57,759 bases of DNA from an uncultured Bacteroidales bacterium. GTDB taxonomy: Bacteria > Bacteroidota > Bacteroidia > Bacteroidales > Paludibacteraceae. Shown here one piece after another: positions 32,236-41,434 of this stretch. A model generated the notes under the pieces. That model made no database searches and had not been told where the DNA came from. It saw only the letters and a program-made list of their open reading frames with translations. Made by a program: the position numbers and the translations under genes. Where the stretch lies: contig CAIUTB010000029.1 of NCBI GenBank assembly GCA_903901975.1, positions 1-57,759 of the forward strand, read 5' to 3'. Positions within the stretch are counted from its first letter, which is position 1; the number at the start of each line of letters is the position of its first letter.

Positions 32236-33459
32236 CTACTGTAACATTCCCACCACCCGTTTCAGTGCCACAATAAAATTATCAATTTCTCCTTTTGTAT
32301 TATAAAAAGCAAAGGAAACACGGACAGTCCCGGGAATTTCGAGCGAATCAATCAAGGGTTGAGCGCAATGATGGCCGGTACGAACAGCAATGCCCAATTT
32401 GTCAAGTAACATACCGATATCGTAAGGATGAATAGTTCCAACCAGGAAGGAAATGACTGCACTTTTTTCTTTAGCAGTTCCGATTATGTGCATTCCTTCA
32501 ATCTCGAATAAGCGCTCAGTAGCATAAGTGAGCAAACCATGTTCGTGTATGGCGATGGTATCTAATCCGATACATTGTACATAACGCAAGGCTTCAGCCA
32601 GCGCTGTAGAACCAATATAATCAGGTGTTCCGGCTTCAAACTTAAACGGTAATTCGTTATAAGTTGTCTTCTCAAATGTCACTGTCTGAATCATTTCGCC
32701 ACCACCCTGATACGGCGGAATGGCGTTCAACAAGTTTTCTTTTCCGTAAAGTACACCAATTCCGGTTGGTCCGTAAATTTTATGAGCGGAAAAAACGTAA
32801 AAATCAGCATCAAGTTCAACTACATTTACAGGAATATGCGGAACAGACTGAGCTCCATCCACTAAAACCGGAACATTGTGCTCATGAGCTAATCTGATAA
32901 TTTCTGCAACCGGATTTATTGTGCCTAACACATTAGAAACGTGGGCAATAGAAACGATTTTAGTGTGTTCGTTCAGCAATGATTTATAAATCTCCAAATC
33001 AAGTTCGCCACGTTCATTTATCGGAATCACCCGAAGTCTCATTCCTTTTCGCTCACACAGCATTTGCCATGGAACAATGTTGGAATGGTGCTCCATAACC
33101 GAAACAATTACTTCGTCACCTGCTTTGCAAAAGGCTTCACCAAAAGAAGTTGCCACCAAATTGATTGCCTCAGTGGTGCCACGTGTAAAAATAATTTCTT
33201 CGCGTTTGCCCGCATGAAGAAATTCGGCCACAGTACTTCGGGCTGCTTCATGTGCTTCGGTAGCTTTCTGGCTCAGGTAATGAACACCCCTATGGATATT
33301 GGCATTGAGATGATAATAGCCTTCTTCAATTCGCTCAACAACACAACGTGGTTTTTGAGTCGTGGCACCGTTGTCGAAATAAATCAGGTCTTTAGTATAT
33401 ATTTTTTCAGTCAGAATTGGAAAATCTGCCCGAATCTGTCGTAGTTGTTCGTTAGTCAT
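32236..33459 (-). CDS. sufS: Cysteine desulfurase, SufS type
   Basis: A 407-residue PLP enzyme releasing sulfur from cysteine for Fe-S cluster assembly. The PLP lysine is in FSAHKIYGPTGIGVLYG and the persulfide cysteine in RTGHHCAQPLID. HRGVHYLSQKATEAHEAAR and TRGTTEAINLVA fit the SufS group. It lies upstream of sufE with about 80 bp of repeats between. The promoter is at 33525-33494 on the minus strand, with its TTG inside an octamer array. SufBCD genes are not in the window. Confidence 0.94.
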   Translation of the reverse strand: MTNEQLRQIRADFPILTEKIYTKDLIYFDNGATTQKPRCVVERIEEGYYHLNANIHRGVHYLSQKATEAHEAARSTVAEFLHAGKREEIIFTRGTTEAINLVATSFGEAFCKAGDEVIVSVMEHHSNIVPWQMLCERKGMRLRVIPINERGELDLEIYKSLLNEHTKIVSIAHVSNVLGTINPVAEIIRLAHEHNVPVLVDGAQSVPHIPVNVVELDADFYVFSAHKIYGPTGIGVLYGKENLLNAIPPYQGGGEMIQTVTFEKTTYNELPFKFEAGTPDYIGSTALAEALRYVQCIGLDTIAIHEHGLLTYATERLFEIEGMHIIGTAKEKSAVISFLVGTIHPYDIGMLLDKLGIAVRTGHHCAQPLIDSLEIPGTVRVSFAFYNTKGEIDNFIVALKRVVGMLQ

Positions 33460-33493
33460 GCAATAGAAACTGTTTCAAAGACTTTTTGTTCGA

Positions 33494-33525
33494 CAAAAGT
33501 ACGTTTTTTTTTGTCAATATTCCAA
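33494..33525 (-). promoter_or_regulatory. Promoter for sufS
   Basis: On the minus strand TTG at 33525-33523 and TACTTTTG at 33501-33494 are 21 nt apart. The TTG belongs to the octamer array (unit CAATAAAT read in reverse), so the repeat supplies the -33 element. The start codon is 34 bases downstream. Confidence 0.6.
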
Positions 33526-33646
33526 TAAATCAATGTGCTATTTTGCCAATATTCTAATGATTCAGAAGGGCATCCATAGAGACTAATCGAAAGAATTGTA
33601 TCTTTTATTGGCATATTGACACATTAATCACATTGGTATATTGACT
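33515..33646. repeat. Inverted octamer element between sufS and yfhO
   Basis: The left array has six units: CAATATTC, CAATAAAT, CAATGTGC, TATTTTGC, CAATATTC, TAATGATT (33515-33562). The right array is ATTGGCAT, ATTGACAC, ATTAATCA, CATTGGTA, TATTGACT (33607-33646), the inverted family. The spacer is about 44 nt. It lies between divergent genes, with the yfhO -7 box TACTTTTG at 33707-33714 beyond it. Confidence 0.6.
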
Positions 33647-33760
33647 AATTTCCTGATTTCAACAATATTTAACCGCTTTTCGGATAGCAATTGTGAAATA
33701 ATGATGTACTTTTGTGTGATTTTTCCCAAAAACTGCTTTCCACAAAATAAGCACTTCAAC

Positions 33761-36250
33761 ATGAATAAAACACTTCTTGCTAAATTCACTCCGCACATTG
33801 CTGCTTTTTTCTTATTTATCTGCATTTCGTTATGGTATTTTTCTCCTATTATTGAAGGAAAACAGTTGATCGGACACGATACTGAAAGTTGGATGTGTAT
33901 GGCCAAGGAAACCATTGATTTTAATACTACGCACGACGATGTTACTTTGTGGACAAACTCTATGTTTGGTGGCATGCCCACTTACCAGATATCCTTGATT
34001 CAGCCCTATAATCTGATTAAATATATAGACGATGTAATTCATGTTTTCCCTGGACAGATTGGCAACCTGATGTTGTATCTGGTCGGATTTTATATTCTAC
34101 TGCTTGCATTCAGAGTAAATCCGTGGCTGGCAATTGCGGGTTCTATTGCGTTTAGCTTTGCGTCTTATAATTTTATTATTATGGCGGCGGGGCATAATTC
34201 CAAAGCTATAACTATTGCCTACATGGCACCGCTTATTGGAGCTGTTTTCCTGGCTTTCAGGGATAAGAGATTGTTAGGAAGTATTTTGACTGCATTTTTT
34301 CTGAGTCTGGCTGTTCGTGCCAATCATGTTCAGATTTTATATTATACGGTTTTGATTCTGCTTTCTTTAGTAATTGTCGAATTTGTTTTTAGTGTAAAGG
34401 CAAAAGAAATCAATTCGTTTCTGAAAACAAGTGCTATGTTACTGGCTGCGGTTGCAATTGCTATTGGAATGAATGCCACCACCTTACTCGTAACCAATGA
34501 ATACGGAAAAGCTACTATGCGTGGCGATTCAAATGGCTTAACTGTTGATAGTCAAAACTCACAACACGGGTTGAATAAGGATTATATAACTCAGTGGAGT
34601 TATGGTATCGATGAAACCATGACTTTATTAATCCCAAATTTCAAAGGTGGTGCAAGTGCTGTTAACTTGAATGCTGATAGTGAAACCGGTAAAAAACTTG
34701 CTTCGTTGGGTGCTCCCGACGTAGATAAAATTTTGAAAGAGAATCAATTCCCGCTTTATTGGGGAGCACAGCCTTTTACTTCAGGTCCGGTTTATATTGG
34801 GGCTATTGTTTGCTTTTTGTTTGTTCTTGGTTTATTTTTAGTTGATAAACGGATTAAATGGTGGCTGTTGCCTGTGATTGCCCTGACACTTATGCTTTCG
34901 TGGGGTAAAAACTTTATGTGGCTCACTGATCTATTTATCAACTATATACCACTATACAATAAATTCAGAACGGTTTCGATGACTTTGGTTGCAAGCGGTT
35001 TTGGAATTACATTGATAGCAATATTAGCATTGAAAGAAGTTTTTGCTGAAAAAACGGATAAACAAAAATTGATTAAACCGGTGATGATTAGCGCTTCCAT
35101 TGTAGGTGGAATTGCATTGATTTTCGCATTGATTCCTTCGCTGGCAGGTAATTTTACTGCAGCAGCCGATGCTCAGTTTCAGGGGAATAATGCTTTCCTG
35201 AAAGAAACCTTAGCACTTGACCGTTCTGCTATGTTGCGTATGGATGCCTTGCGTTCACTGGCATTTATACTTGCTTCAGCCGGTTTGATTTGGTTATATG
35301 CTAAGAATTTCCTTAAAATAAAGGTCGCCTATACACTTTTTGCAATTTTGTTTCTGTTTGATTTAGTTCCGGTTGCCTTGCGTTATCTGAACAATGACAA
35401 TTTCAAACGTGCCCGTCACGTCGAAACGCTTATTGAGCCTTCAACAGCTGATAATATAATACTTCAGGATAAATCACAATACCGCGTACTGGACGCCACT
35501 GTTAATGTCTTTAATGATGCTTCACCGTCATATTTCCACAAAAATATTGGGGGTTATCATGCGGCTAAATTACGTCGTTATCAGGAATTGATAAATATGC
35601 ATATTGAAAAGGAAATCGGACAATTGTTTGGAGCTTTTGGTCGTGCCAAAACACCCGATGTGATTACCAACACGATGGATTCGCTGGGCGTGTTGAATAT
35701 GCTGAATATGAAGTATCTTATTTACAACAAACAGTCTGCACCACTTGTGAATCCATATGCTAACGGAAACGCGTGGTTTGTAAATAATATACGTGTTGCG
35801 GCAAATGCAAACGAAGAAATGACTTTGTTGGGCAAAATCAATACAAAAACTGAACTGGTTGTGGATAAGGAATTTGCTTCGCAGCTACCTGCAAAACTAA
35901 CTCCGGACACTTCAGCTCACATTGCATTGACCAGTTATAAACCAAATCATTTGATTTATAATTTTAGCTCAAAAACAGATCAGGTGGCTGTTTTCTCTGA
36001 AATTTATTACAAAAATGGCTGGAATGCCTATATCAATGGACAGAAAATACCTCATGTGCGTGCCGATTATTTGCTCCGTGCTATGCCTTTGAAAGCCGGT
36101 AACTACGAACTTGAGTTCAAATTTGAACCAAAATCGTATAGTATTGGAAATGCCATTGCGCTGACATCGTCCATTTTGCTTATATTGAGTCTGCTTGGTT
36201 TTATTTTCTGGCAATGGAAAAGTTACCGAAAATTGAACGTGAAAGCTTAA
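33761..36250 (+). CDS. YfhO-family membrane protein
   Basis: A large integral membrane protein of about 829 residues matching the YfhO family (GT-C-like). Around a dozen hydrophobic segments fill the first 570 residues, beginning IAAFFLFICISLWYFSP. The motif GHDTESWMCMAKE after the first segment resembles the acidic loop of GT-C enzymes. A soluble region of about 220 residues with a C-terminal beta domain (FSEIYYKNGWNAYINGQ) follows, then a last membrane segment. Relatives act in envelope glycosylation of lipoteichoic acid in Gram-positives; the Bacteroidetes role is unknown. ATG at 33761 is chosen because upstream codons are not hydrophobic and precede the -7 box. Confidence 0.85.
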   Translation: MNKTLLAKFTPHIAAFFLFICISLWYFSPIIEGKQLIGHDTESWMCMAKETIDFNTTHDDVTLWTNSMFGGMPTYQISLIQPYNLIKYIDDVIHVFPGQIGNLMLYLVGFYILLLAFRVNPWLAIAGSIAFSFASYNFIIMAAGHNSKAITIAYMAPLIGAVFLAFRDKRLLGSILTAFFLSLAVRANHVQILYYTVLILLSLVIVEFVFSVKAKEINSFLKTSAMLLAAVAIAIGMNATTLLVTNEYGKATMRGDSNGLTVDSQNSQHGLNKDYITQWSYGIDETMTLLIPNFKGGASAVNLNADSETGKKLASLGAPDVDKILKENQFPLYWGAQPFTSGPVYIGAIVCFLFVLGLFLVDKRIKWWLLPVIALTLMLSWGKNFMWLTDLFINYIPLYNKFRTVSMTLVASGFGITLIAILALKEVFAEKTDKQKLIKPVMISASIVGGIALIFALIPSLAGNFTAAADAQFQGNNAFLKETLALDRSAMLRMDALRSLAFILASAGLIWLYAKNFLKIKVAYTLFAILFLFDLVPVALRYLNNDNFKRARHVETLIEPSTADNIILQDKSQYRVLDATVNVFNDASPSYFHKNIGGYHAAKLRRYQELINMHIEKEIGQLFGAFGRAKTPDVITNTMDSLGVLNMLNMKYLIYNKQSAPLVNPYANGNAWFVNNIRVAANANEEMTLLGKINTKTELVVDKEFASQLPAKLTPDTSAHIALTSYKPNHLIYNFSSKTDQVAVFSEIYYKNGWNAYINGQKIPHVRADYLLRAMPLKAGNYELEFKFEPKSYSIGNAIALTSSILLILSLLGFIFWQWKSYRKLNVKA

Positions 36251-36280
36251 TTCTTTTAATTGATAATTACCAGATAAGAA

Positions 36281-37156
36281 ATGACAAAAGACAATAATGT
36301 AACCAAGCCGGGTTTCTCTACCATACATTTAACCTCCACAATAAGTATGTCACTCGTACTCTTTTTGGTTGGATTGGTTTTTTTACTCCTTTTCGTGGCA
36401 AGGGATATGAGCACATTCGTAAAAGAAAATATTAATCTGTCCATTATTTTGGATGACCATATCAGTAAACCTGATGAGCAACGAATAGAAAAATTTCTCA
36501 CAGCTTCGCCTTATGCAAAAACGGTTGAATATATCTCAAAGACTGATGCTTTGAAGGATCATATCAGTAGTTTGGGTGAAAATCCACAGGAATTTTTGGG
36601 TTACAATCCATTGAAAGCTTCTATTGAAGTCAAGTTGCATGAAACCTACGCCAATAATGACAGTGTGACTAAAATCCAATCGAAACTGAAATCGTTTGAA
36701 CATATTTCTCGCATTGTTTATCAGAAAGATGTTGTAAGTCTGGTAAACGAAAATGTTCGGAAAGTCAGTTTTATCCTGATTGGATTAGCCCTCATTCTGC
36801 TTTTCGTCTCGATAGCGCTTATTAATAATACCATTCGTTTGTCATTGTATTCCAATCGATTTATTATCAACACGATGAAGTTGGTTGGAGCTACACCTTG
36901 GTTTATCCGTAAACCCTATATGATAAGCAGTATGATGAACGGATTAATAGCGTCAGTAATTTCAATTATTCTATTGGTTGGAGTTGTATTCTTCGTTCAG
37001 TATGAATTTGGTATCATCGGGCTAATGTTACATTCGCTAAGTTTCGTATTTGTTGGATTTATAGTCATTCTATCAGGCATTGTACTTACAGCTGCCTCTT
37101 CCTATTTTGCAGTTGGGAAATACCTGAAAATGCACTCCAATGATTTATTCAGCTAA
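36281..37156 (+). CDS. ftsX: FtsX-like permease
   Basis: A 291-residue inner-membrane protein with the FtsX layout: an N-terminal membrane segment (MSLVLFLVGLVFLLLFVA), a periplasmic domain (residues 50-160) with ISLGENPQEFLGYNPLKASIEV, then three membrane segments in the C-terminal third. MKLVGATPWFIRKPYMISSMMNG is the family signature. With FtsE it regulates peptidoglycan hydrolases at division. ftsE is not in the window. It starts a plus-strand run to queA, an order I recall from Bacteroides. Confidence 0.9.
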   Translation: MTKDNNVTKPGFSTIHLTSTISMSLVLFLVGLVFLLLFVARDMSTFVKENINLSIILDDHISKPDEQRIEKFLTASPYAKTVEYISKTDALKDHISSLGENPQEFLGYNPLKASIEVKLHETYANNDSVTKIQSKLKSFEHISRIVYQKDVVSLVNENVRKVSFILIGLALILLFVSIALINNTIRLSLYSNRFIINTMKLVGATPWFIRKPYMISSMMNGLIASVISIILLVGVVFFVQYEFGIIGLMLHSLSFVFVGFIVILSGIVLTAASSYFAVGKYLKMHSNDLFS

Positions 37157-37197
37157 TTACATATTTTCAGTTACAACAATAATTTATTAAAAATAAT

Positions 37198-37428
37198 ATG
37201 GAAAACGACAAAAAATTTATGTTTGGCAAAATCAATATGGTATTGATTGTCATTGGATTTGCCATTATTGTACTTGGTTTTATTTTAATGTCAGGTTCTT
37301 CAACCATAAAGGAATTTAACCCCGACATTTTCAGTTTTCGCAGAATAACAGTTGGTCCTATGATTTCATTGTTTGGATTTATATCTATCATTTTTGCCAT
37401 TTTATATAAACCGAAAACAAAAGGATAA
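37198..37428 (+). CDS. DUF3098 small membrane protein
   Basis: A 76-residue protein with two hydrophobic segments (INMVLIVIGFAIIVLGFILM and ISLFGFISIIFAILY), matching DUF3098. GSSTIKEFNPDIFSFRRITVGP between the segments is the conserved part. Function is unknown. The stop codon overlaps the uppP start (TAATG), indicating coupling. Confidence 0.85.
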   Translation: MENDKKFMFGKINMVLIVIGFAIIVLGFILMSGSSTIKEFNPDIFSFRRITVGPMISLFGFISIIFAILYKPKTKG

Positions 37429-38240
37429 TGAGCATTCTGCATACTATTATTTTGGCGATTGTAGAAGGACTTACCGAGTTTCTCCCAATTTCTTCAACTG
37501 GTCATATGGCACTTGTTTCAGCTTTTATGGGCATCGAAAAAAGCGATTTTACCAAGTTATTTATTGAAAACATCCAGTTCGGAACGATACTTTCGGTTAT
37601 CATTTTATACTGGCGTAAGTTTTTCGATTTCACGAAATTACAATTATATGTAAAGCTGATTATCGCCTTTATTCCTGCTGCAGTATTGGGCATTTTATTC
37701 AAGAAACACATTGATGCAATGATTGGAACGCCTTTATTTATTGCTTGCACCATGTTTTTTGGCGGAATTATTCTGATTTTTGTGGATAACTGGTTCAAAA
37801 ATCCAACCATAGAATCGGAAGAAAAGCTGAGCAATAAAAATGCACTGATGATTGGTCTATTCCAGGTGTTAGCTGTCGTATTGCCGGGTTTAAGCCGAAG
37901 TGCTTCAACCATTATTGGTGGTATGCAACAAAAACTGACCCGTAAAGCAGCAGCTGAGTTTTCTTTTTTTCTGGCTGTTCCGACTTTGGCCGGAGCGTTT
38001 GCCAAGAGTTTATGGGATGCTTATAAAGAAACTCCTGAGATTCTGACAAAACACAATATTTCCATTTTGGCTATAGGAAATGTGATTGGATTTTTAGTAG
38101 CTATTTTGGCTATTAAAGGATTTATTGCATTTTTGACCAAAAATGGCTTTAAGCTTTTTGGGTACTATCGTGTTATTGTTGGAGCTATTATTTTGGGTCT
38201 GATTATTTTCGGTGCCGATTTAAGTGCATTTGCAAAATAA
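37428..38240 (+). CDS. uppP: Undecaprenyl-diphosphate phosphatase
   Basis: A 270-residue integral membrane enzyme recycling undecaprenyl diphosphate to the monophosphate lipid carrier. The BacA/UppP signature is at the start, VEGLTEFLPISSTGHM, and the second is VLPGLSRSASTIIGG with the catalytic Ser/Arg. Eight or so membrane segments fit. Overlap with DUF3098 and a six-base gap to truB indicate one operon. Confidence 0.95.
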   Translation: MSILHTIILAIVEGLTEFLPISSTGHMALVSAFMGIEKSDFTKLFIENIQFGTILSVIILYWRKFFDFTKLQLYVKLIIAFIPAAVLGILFKKHIDAMIGTPLFIACTMFFGGIILIFVDNWFKNPTIESEEKLSNKNALMIGLFQVLAVVLPGLSRSASTIIGGMQQKLTRKAAAEFSFFLAVPTLAGAFAKSLWDAYKETPEILTKHNISILAIGNVIGFLVAILAIKGFIAFLTKNGFKLFGYYRVIVGAIILGLIIFGADLSAFAK

Positions 38241-38246
38241 GAAGAA

Positions 38247-38951
38247 ATGGATTTTGTACAGGGTGAAGTGTTGTATGTAGCGAAACCACTAAACTGGACT
38301 TCGTTTAATTTGGTGAGTAAACTTCGCTGGAGAATGCAAAAAACACTGAATATCAAAAAGTTAAAAGTGGGTCATGCCGGAACGCTCGATCCTTTGGCTA
38401 CCGGTGTAATGATTATTTGTACAGGAAAATCGACGAAACTAATCGAGAGCTTTCAGTATCAGACCAAAGAATATATTGCAACAATGGAACTCGGTGCAAC
38501 TACGCCATCATTCGATTTGGAATTGCCGGTTGACGGTATGTATCCAACCGAACATATTACTCTTGAACTGGTTGAAAATATTATTCCTAAGTTTAAAGGT
38601 GAGATTTGGCAAGTACCGCCGATTTATTCCGCTGTGAAAGTGGATGGCAAACGTGCTTACGATTACGCCCGCGATGGTCAGGATGTTGAACTTAAATCGA
38701 AGCTGTTGGTTATAGATGAGATTGAGGTACTGGATTTTACGCTGCCTGTTCTGAAAATCAGGGTAGTATGTAGTAAAGGAACGTATATTCGTGCATTGGC
38801 CCGAGATATTGGATTAGCATTGGGGAGTGGTGCTCATTTAACAGCATTGGAACGCACCCGAATTGGAGATGTGAAACTCGAAGACTGCTGGCAAATCGAT
38901 AAGTTGGTACAATTTATAGAAGAAGATCCCCTTGCATTAAAAGGGGCATAA
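38247..38951 (+). CDS. truB: tRNA pseudouridine-55 synthase
   Basis: A 234-residue enzyme making pseudouridine at position 55 in the T loop. The catalytic Asp is in KVGHAGTLDPLATGVMIICTG. LGATTPSFDLE, PPIYSAVKVDGKRAYDYAR and CSKGTYIRALARDIG are family motifs. The final residues DPLALKGA are read from the left arm of a repeat element. It lacks the C-terminal PUA extension of longer members. Confidence 0.95.
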   Translation: MDFVQGEVLYVAKPLNWTSFNLVSKLRWRMQKTLNIKKLKVGHAGTLDPLATGVMIICTGKSTKLIESFQYQTKEYIATMELGATTPSFDLELPVDGMYPTEHITLELVENIIPKFKGEIWQVPPIYSAVKVDGKRAYDYARDGQDVELKSKLLVIDEIEVLDFTLPVLKIRVVCSKGTYIRALARDIGLALGSGAHLTALERTRIGDVKLEDCWQIDKLVQFIEEDPLALKGA

Positions 38952-39009
38952 ATATTATTACAGATTTTACTAAATGTTGGTTTTTAAGCCCCTTTAGGGG
39001 TTTGGTACC
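38928..39009. repeat. Inverted CCCCTAA-type element between truB and queA
   Basis: The left arm CCCCTTGCATTAAAAGGGG (38928-38946) and right arm AAGCCCCTTTAGGGGTTTGG (38986 onward) are related to the elements at 58-152 and 23486-23567. The left arm is degenerate. The left arm contains the truB stop codon. Confidence 0.55.
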
Positions 39010-39029
39010 TATTTAAAAAAACAAAAATT

Positions 39030-40079
39030 ATGAAGTTATCTAAGTTTAAATTCAAGTTACCGGAGGAATTAATTGCACAATATCCGGCAAAACATCGTGA
39101 CGAATCACGTTTGATGGTGGTGCATCGCAAAACAGGCGAAATTGAGCACCGTACATTTAAAGATGTGCTTGAGTATTTCAGCGAACATGATTTGTTTGTT
39201 TTTAATGATACCAAAGTATTTCCGGCAAGGTTGTTTGGAAATAAGGAAAAAACCGATGCTCAAATTGAAGTTTTCTTACTTCGTGAATTAAACCACGAGA
39301 TGCGCCTTTGGGATGTCTTGGTTGAACCGGCACGTAAAATTCGTATAGGTAACAAACTTTATTTTGGTGAAGATGACTCTATTGTGGCCGAAGTAATTGA
39401 TAATACAACTTCCCGTGGTCGTACCTTGCGTTTTCTATTCGACGGAACACACGAAGAGTTTAAAAAAGGTTTATTTAATTTAGGCGAAACTCCACTTCCA
39501 AAAAATATTTCCCGACAGGTTGAACCGGAGGATGCTGAGCGTTTTCAAACAATTTTTGCCAAAAACGAAGGTGCTGTTTCCGCTCCTGCAGCCGGTATGC
39601 ATTTCAGTCGTGAATTACTTAAACGCATGGAAATCAAAGGAATTGAATCTGCTTTTGTTACCTCACACATGAGTCTTGGGAATTTCCGTGAGATTGATGT
39701 GGAAGACCTGACCAAACATAAAATGGATTCTGAACAAATGTCTGTTACGGTTGATACAGCTCAGATAGTGAATAAAGCACACGATGAAAATCGGAGTATA
39801 TGCGCTGTAGGAGTAACGGTTATGCGTTCTTTAGAAACGGTGGTTGGAACGGAAGGGAAAATCAAACCTTATGATGGCTGGACCAATAAATTTATTTTTC
39901 CTCCTTATGATTTTACAGTGGCTAATGCCCTGATTACCAATTTCCATTTGCCATATTCTACTTTAATTATGCTTACAGCTGCATTTGGTGATTATGATTT
40001 AATTATGAAAGCCTACGAGTTGGCAATTGCTCAGGAATATAAATTTGGGGTATACGGCGACGCTATGCTGATTATATAA
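39030..40079 (+). CDS. queA: S-adenosylmethionine:tRNA ribosyltransferase-isomerase
   Basis: A 349-residue enzyme transferring the ribosyl part of SAM to preQ1 in tRNA, forming epoxyqueuosine. [15 protein letters not shown] at the start, [24 protein letters not shown] and [17 protein letters not shown] are family signatures. Length is standard. It ends the plus-strand run with ftsX, uppP and truB; a perfect bidirectional terminator follows. QueF of the same pathway is at 9822. Confidence 0.95.
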   Translation: MKLSKFKFKLPEELIAQYPAKHRDESRLMVVHRKTGEIEHRTFKDVLEYFSEHDLFVFNDTKVFPARLFGNKEKTDAQIEVFLLRELNHEMRLWDVLVEPARKIRIGNKLYFGEDDSIVAEVIDNTTSRGRTLRFLFDGTHEEFKKGLFNLGETPLPKNISRQVEPEDAERFQTIFAKNEGAVSAPAAGMHFSRELLKRMEIKGIESAFVTSHMSLGNFREIDVEDLTKHKMDSEQMSVTVDTAQIVNKAHDENRSICAVGVTVMRSLETVVGTEGKIKPYDGWTNKFIFPPYDFTVANALITNFHLPYSTLIMLTAAFGDYDLIMKAYELAIAQEYKFGVYGDAMLII

Positions 40080-40105
40080 ATTTTTTCCAACTAATATACC
40101 TAAAT

Positions 40106-40141
40106 AAACGGCTGAAATTCAATTAAGAATTTCAGCCGTTT
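40106..40141. terminator. Bidirectional terminator after queA
   Basis: AAACGGCTGAAATTC pairs perfectly with GAATTTCAGCCGTTT across an AATTAA loop. It lies between the convergent queA and superoxide reductase genes. Confidence 0.92.
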
Positions 40142-40162
40142 AATTTAAATGTTTAGAGTTAG

Positions 40163-40546
40163 TTATTCGTTAACTTTTACTGCTTTTGGGTCACTTTGCC
40201 ACAAACCATGTTTGCTGCAGTGTGAAATAGCTACTAAACTCAAATCTTTTGTTGGGACAAGATTAAAAACTACTTCGACATGGCCTGGTTTACCACCAAG
40301 AGTGCCTGGAAGGAAGTTTGCTTCTGCCACCATCAAGTCTCCATTGAATAATTTGATGGATTGAATGAAATGGTCAAAATCGTCAGGGTGAACATATTCG
40401 TTGCCCATAACTACTTTTACTGCTAATTTTTCACCTGCTTTTGCTTCTTCTACTGTGTGAATAAATGGTGAATGACGGTCAATGTAATCTTTTCTTGCTT
40501 CTCTTTCTACCAGACTGATGTCTTGATAACTGTTAACCTTTGGCAT
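40163..40546 (-). CDS. Superoxide reductase (neelaredoxin type)
   Basis: A 127-residue cytosolic non-heme iron enzyme reducing superoxide to peroxide. The Fe ligands are visible: His in RHSPFIHTVEEAKAG, two His in EYVHPDDFDHFI and Cys/His in ISHCSKHGLW. The N-terminal desulforedoxin domain is absent, so this is the one-iron form. It is downstream of sodB on the same strand with an 84-nt gap. Both superoxide enzymes side by side fit an anaerobe. Confidence 0.92.
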   Translation of the reverse strand: MPKVNSYQDISLVEREARKDYIDRHSPFIHTVEEAKAGEKLAVKVVMGNEYVHPDDFDHFIQSIKLFNGDLMVAEANFLPGTLGGKPGHVEVVFNLVPTKDLSLVAISHCSKHGLWQSDPKAVKVNE

Positions 40547-40630
40547 AATTTTAATTTTTTAAATGTAAATAATTTGGTATGTTATAATATTTTGATTTTG
40601 AAATGTTTAATTGTCAGTAAACTTGAAGAT

Positions 40631-41206
40631 TTAGTATCTGCCTGAAACTATATTCCAGTCAACCAGATCCCACAATGCTGTCACATAATCAGCCCGACGA
40701 TTCTGGTAATCAATATAATATGCATGTTCCCAAACGTCAAACGTCAAAATAGGAATAAGTCCACGGGTTAATGGAGTGCCTGCATTACTTTCTTTTACGA
40801 TGGATAGTTTGCCATCTATATCTTTTACTAACCATGCCCAACCTGAACCAAAAACCGTAATAGCAGCTTTATTGAATTCCGCTTTGAAAGCTTCCAACGA
40901 TCCGAAAGCGGCATCAATGGCTTTGCCCAACATATCGCTTGGAGCACTTCCTTTTGTTGGTGTCAGTGACAAAAAATAGAAGGTATGATTCCATATTTGA
41001 GCGGCATTGTTAAACATCGGACCTTCTGCTTTCTTTACGATAGTTTCAAGGTCGGCATTTTCAAATTCTGTTCCTTCAATCATACCATTCAGGTTGTTTA
41101 CATAAGTCTGGTGGTGTTTTCCGTAATGAAAACTAATGGTTTTCTCACTGATAATCGGTTCCAATGCATTGGGTGCATAAGGCAATTCAGGCAAAGAGAA
41201 TTTCAT
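40631..41206 (-). CDS. sodB: Superoxide dismutase, Fe/Mn type
   Basis: A 191-residue enzyme dismutating superoxide. Metal ligands are His in YGKHHQTYVNNLN, His in IWNHTFYFLSL, and Asp and His in TFDVWEHAYYIDYQN. GSGWAWLV is conserved. Residues in the outer sphere suggest the iron form, as in Bacteroides, but the metal cannot be settled by eye. Confidence 0.95.
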   Translation of the reverse strand: MKFSLPELPYAPNALEPIISEKTISFHYGKHHQTYVNNLNGMIEGTEFENADLETIVKKAEGPMFNNAAQIWNHTFYFLSLTPTKGSAPSDMLGKAIDAAFGSLEAFKAEFNKAAITVFGSGWAWLVKDIDGKLSIVKESNAGTPLTRGLIPILTFDVWEHAYYIDYQNRRADYVTALWDLVDWNIVSGRY

Positions 41207-41324
41207 AATTTGCTTTTTATATGTTAATAATTCAATTAGGTTTTCTATTATGACCTATAAACGCCTTTTATATCAGTTTTGTTTGAAAAAACGATATTTT
41301 TTTTTGCAAAATTTGAGCTTATTC

Positions 41325-41355
41325 TTGTTTAACTGCTTTTTTCTTATCATCTTTG
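41325..41355 (+). promoter_or_regulatory. Promoter for the SPOR lipoprotein gene
   Basis: TTG at 41325-41327 and CATCTTTG at 41348-41355, 20 nt apart. The first base of the -7 box is off consensus. Confidence 0.5.
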
Positions 41356-41434
41356 TACTCAAATTCAAATATCGGTTGAACTTTGAGAACAATCAACCGG
41401 ATTGTTTAATGAACTAATAAACAAATAAATAGCG

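Noticed and set aside
37502-38005. Long minus-strand frame opposite uppP
   Set aside because: It is the antisense shadow of a strongly supported membrane protein gene and shows no family motif.
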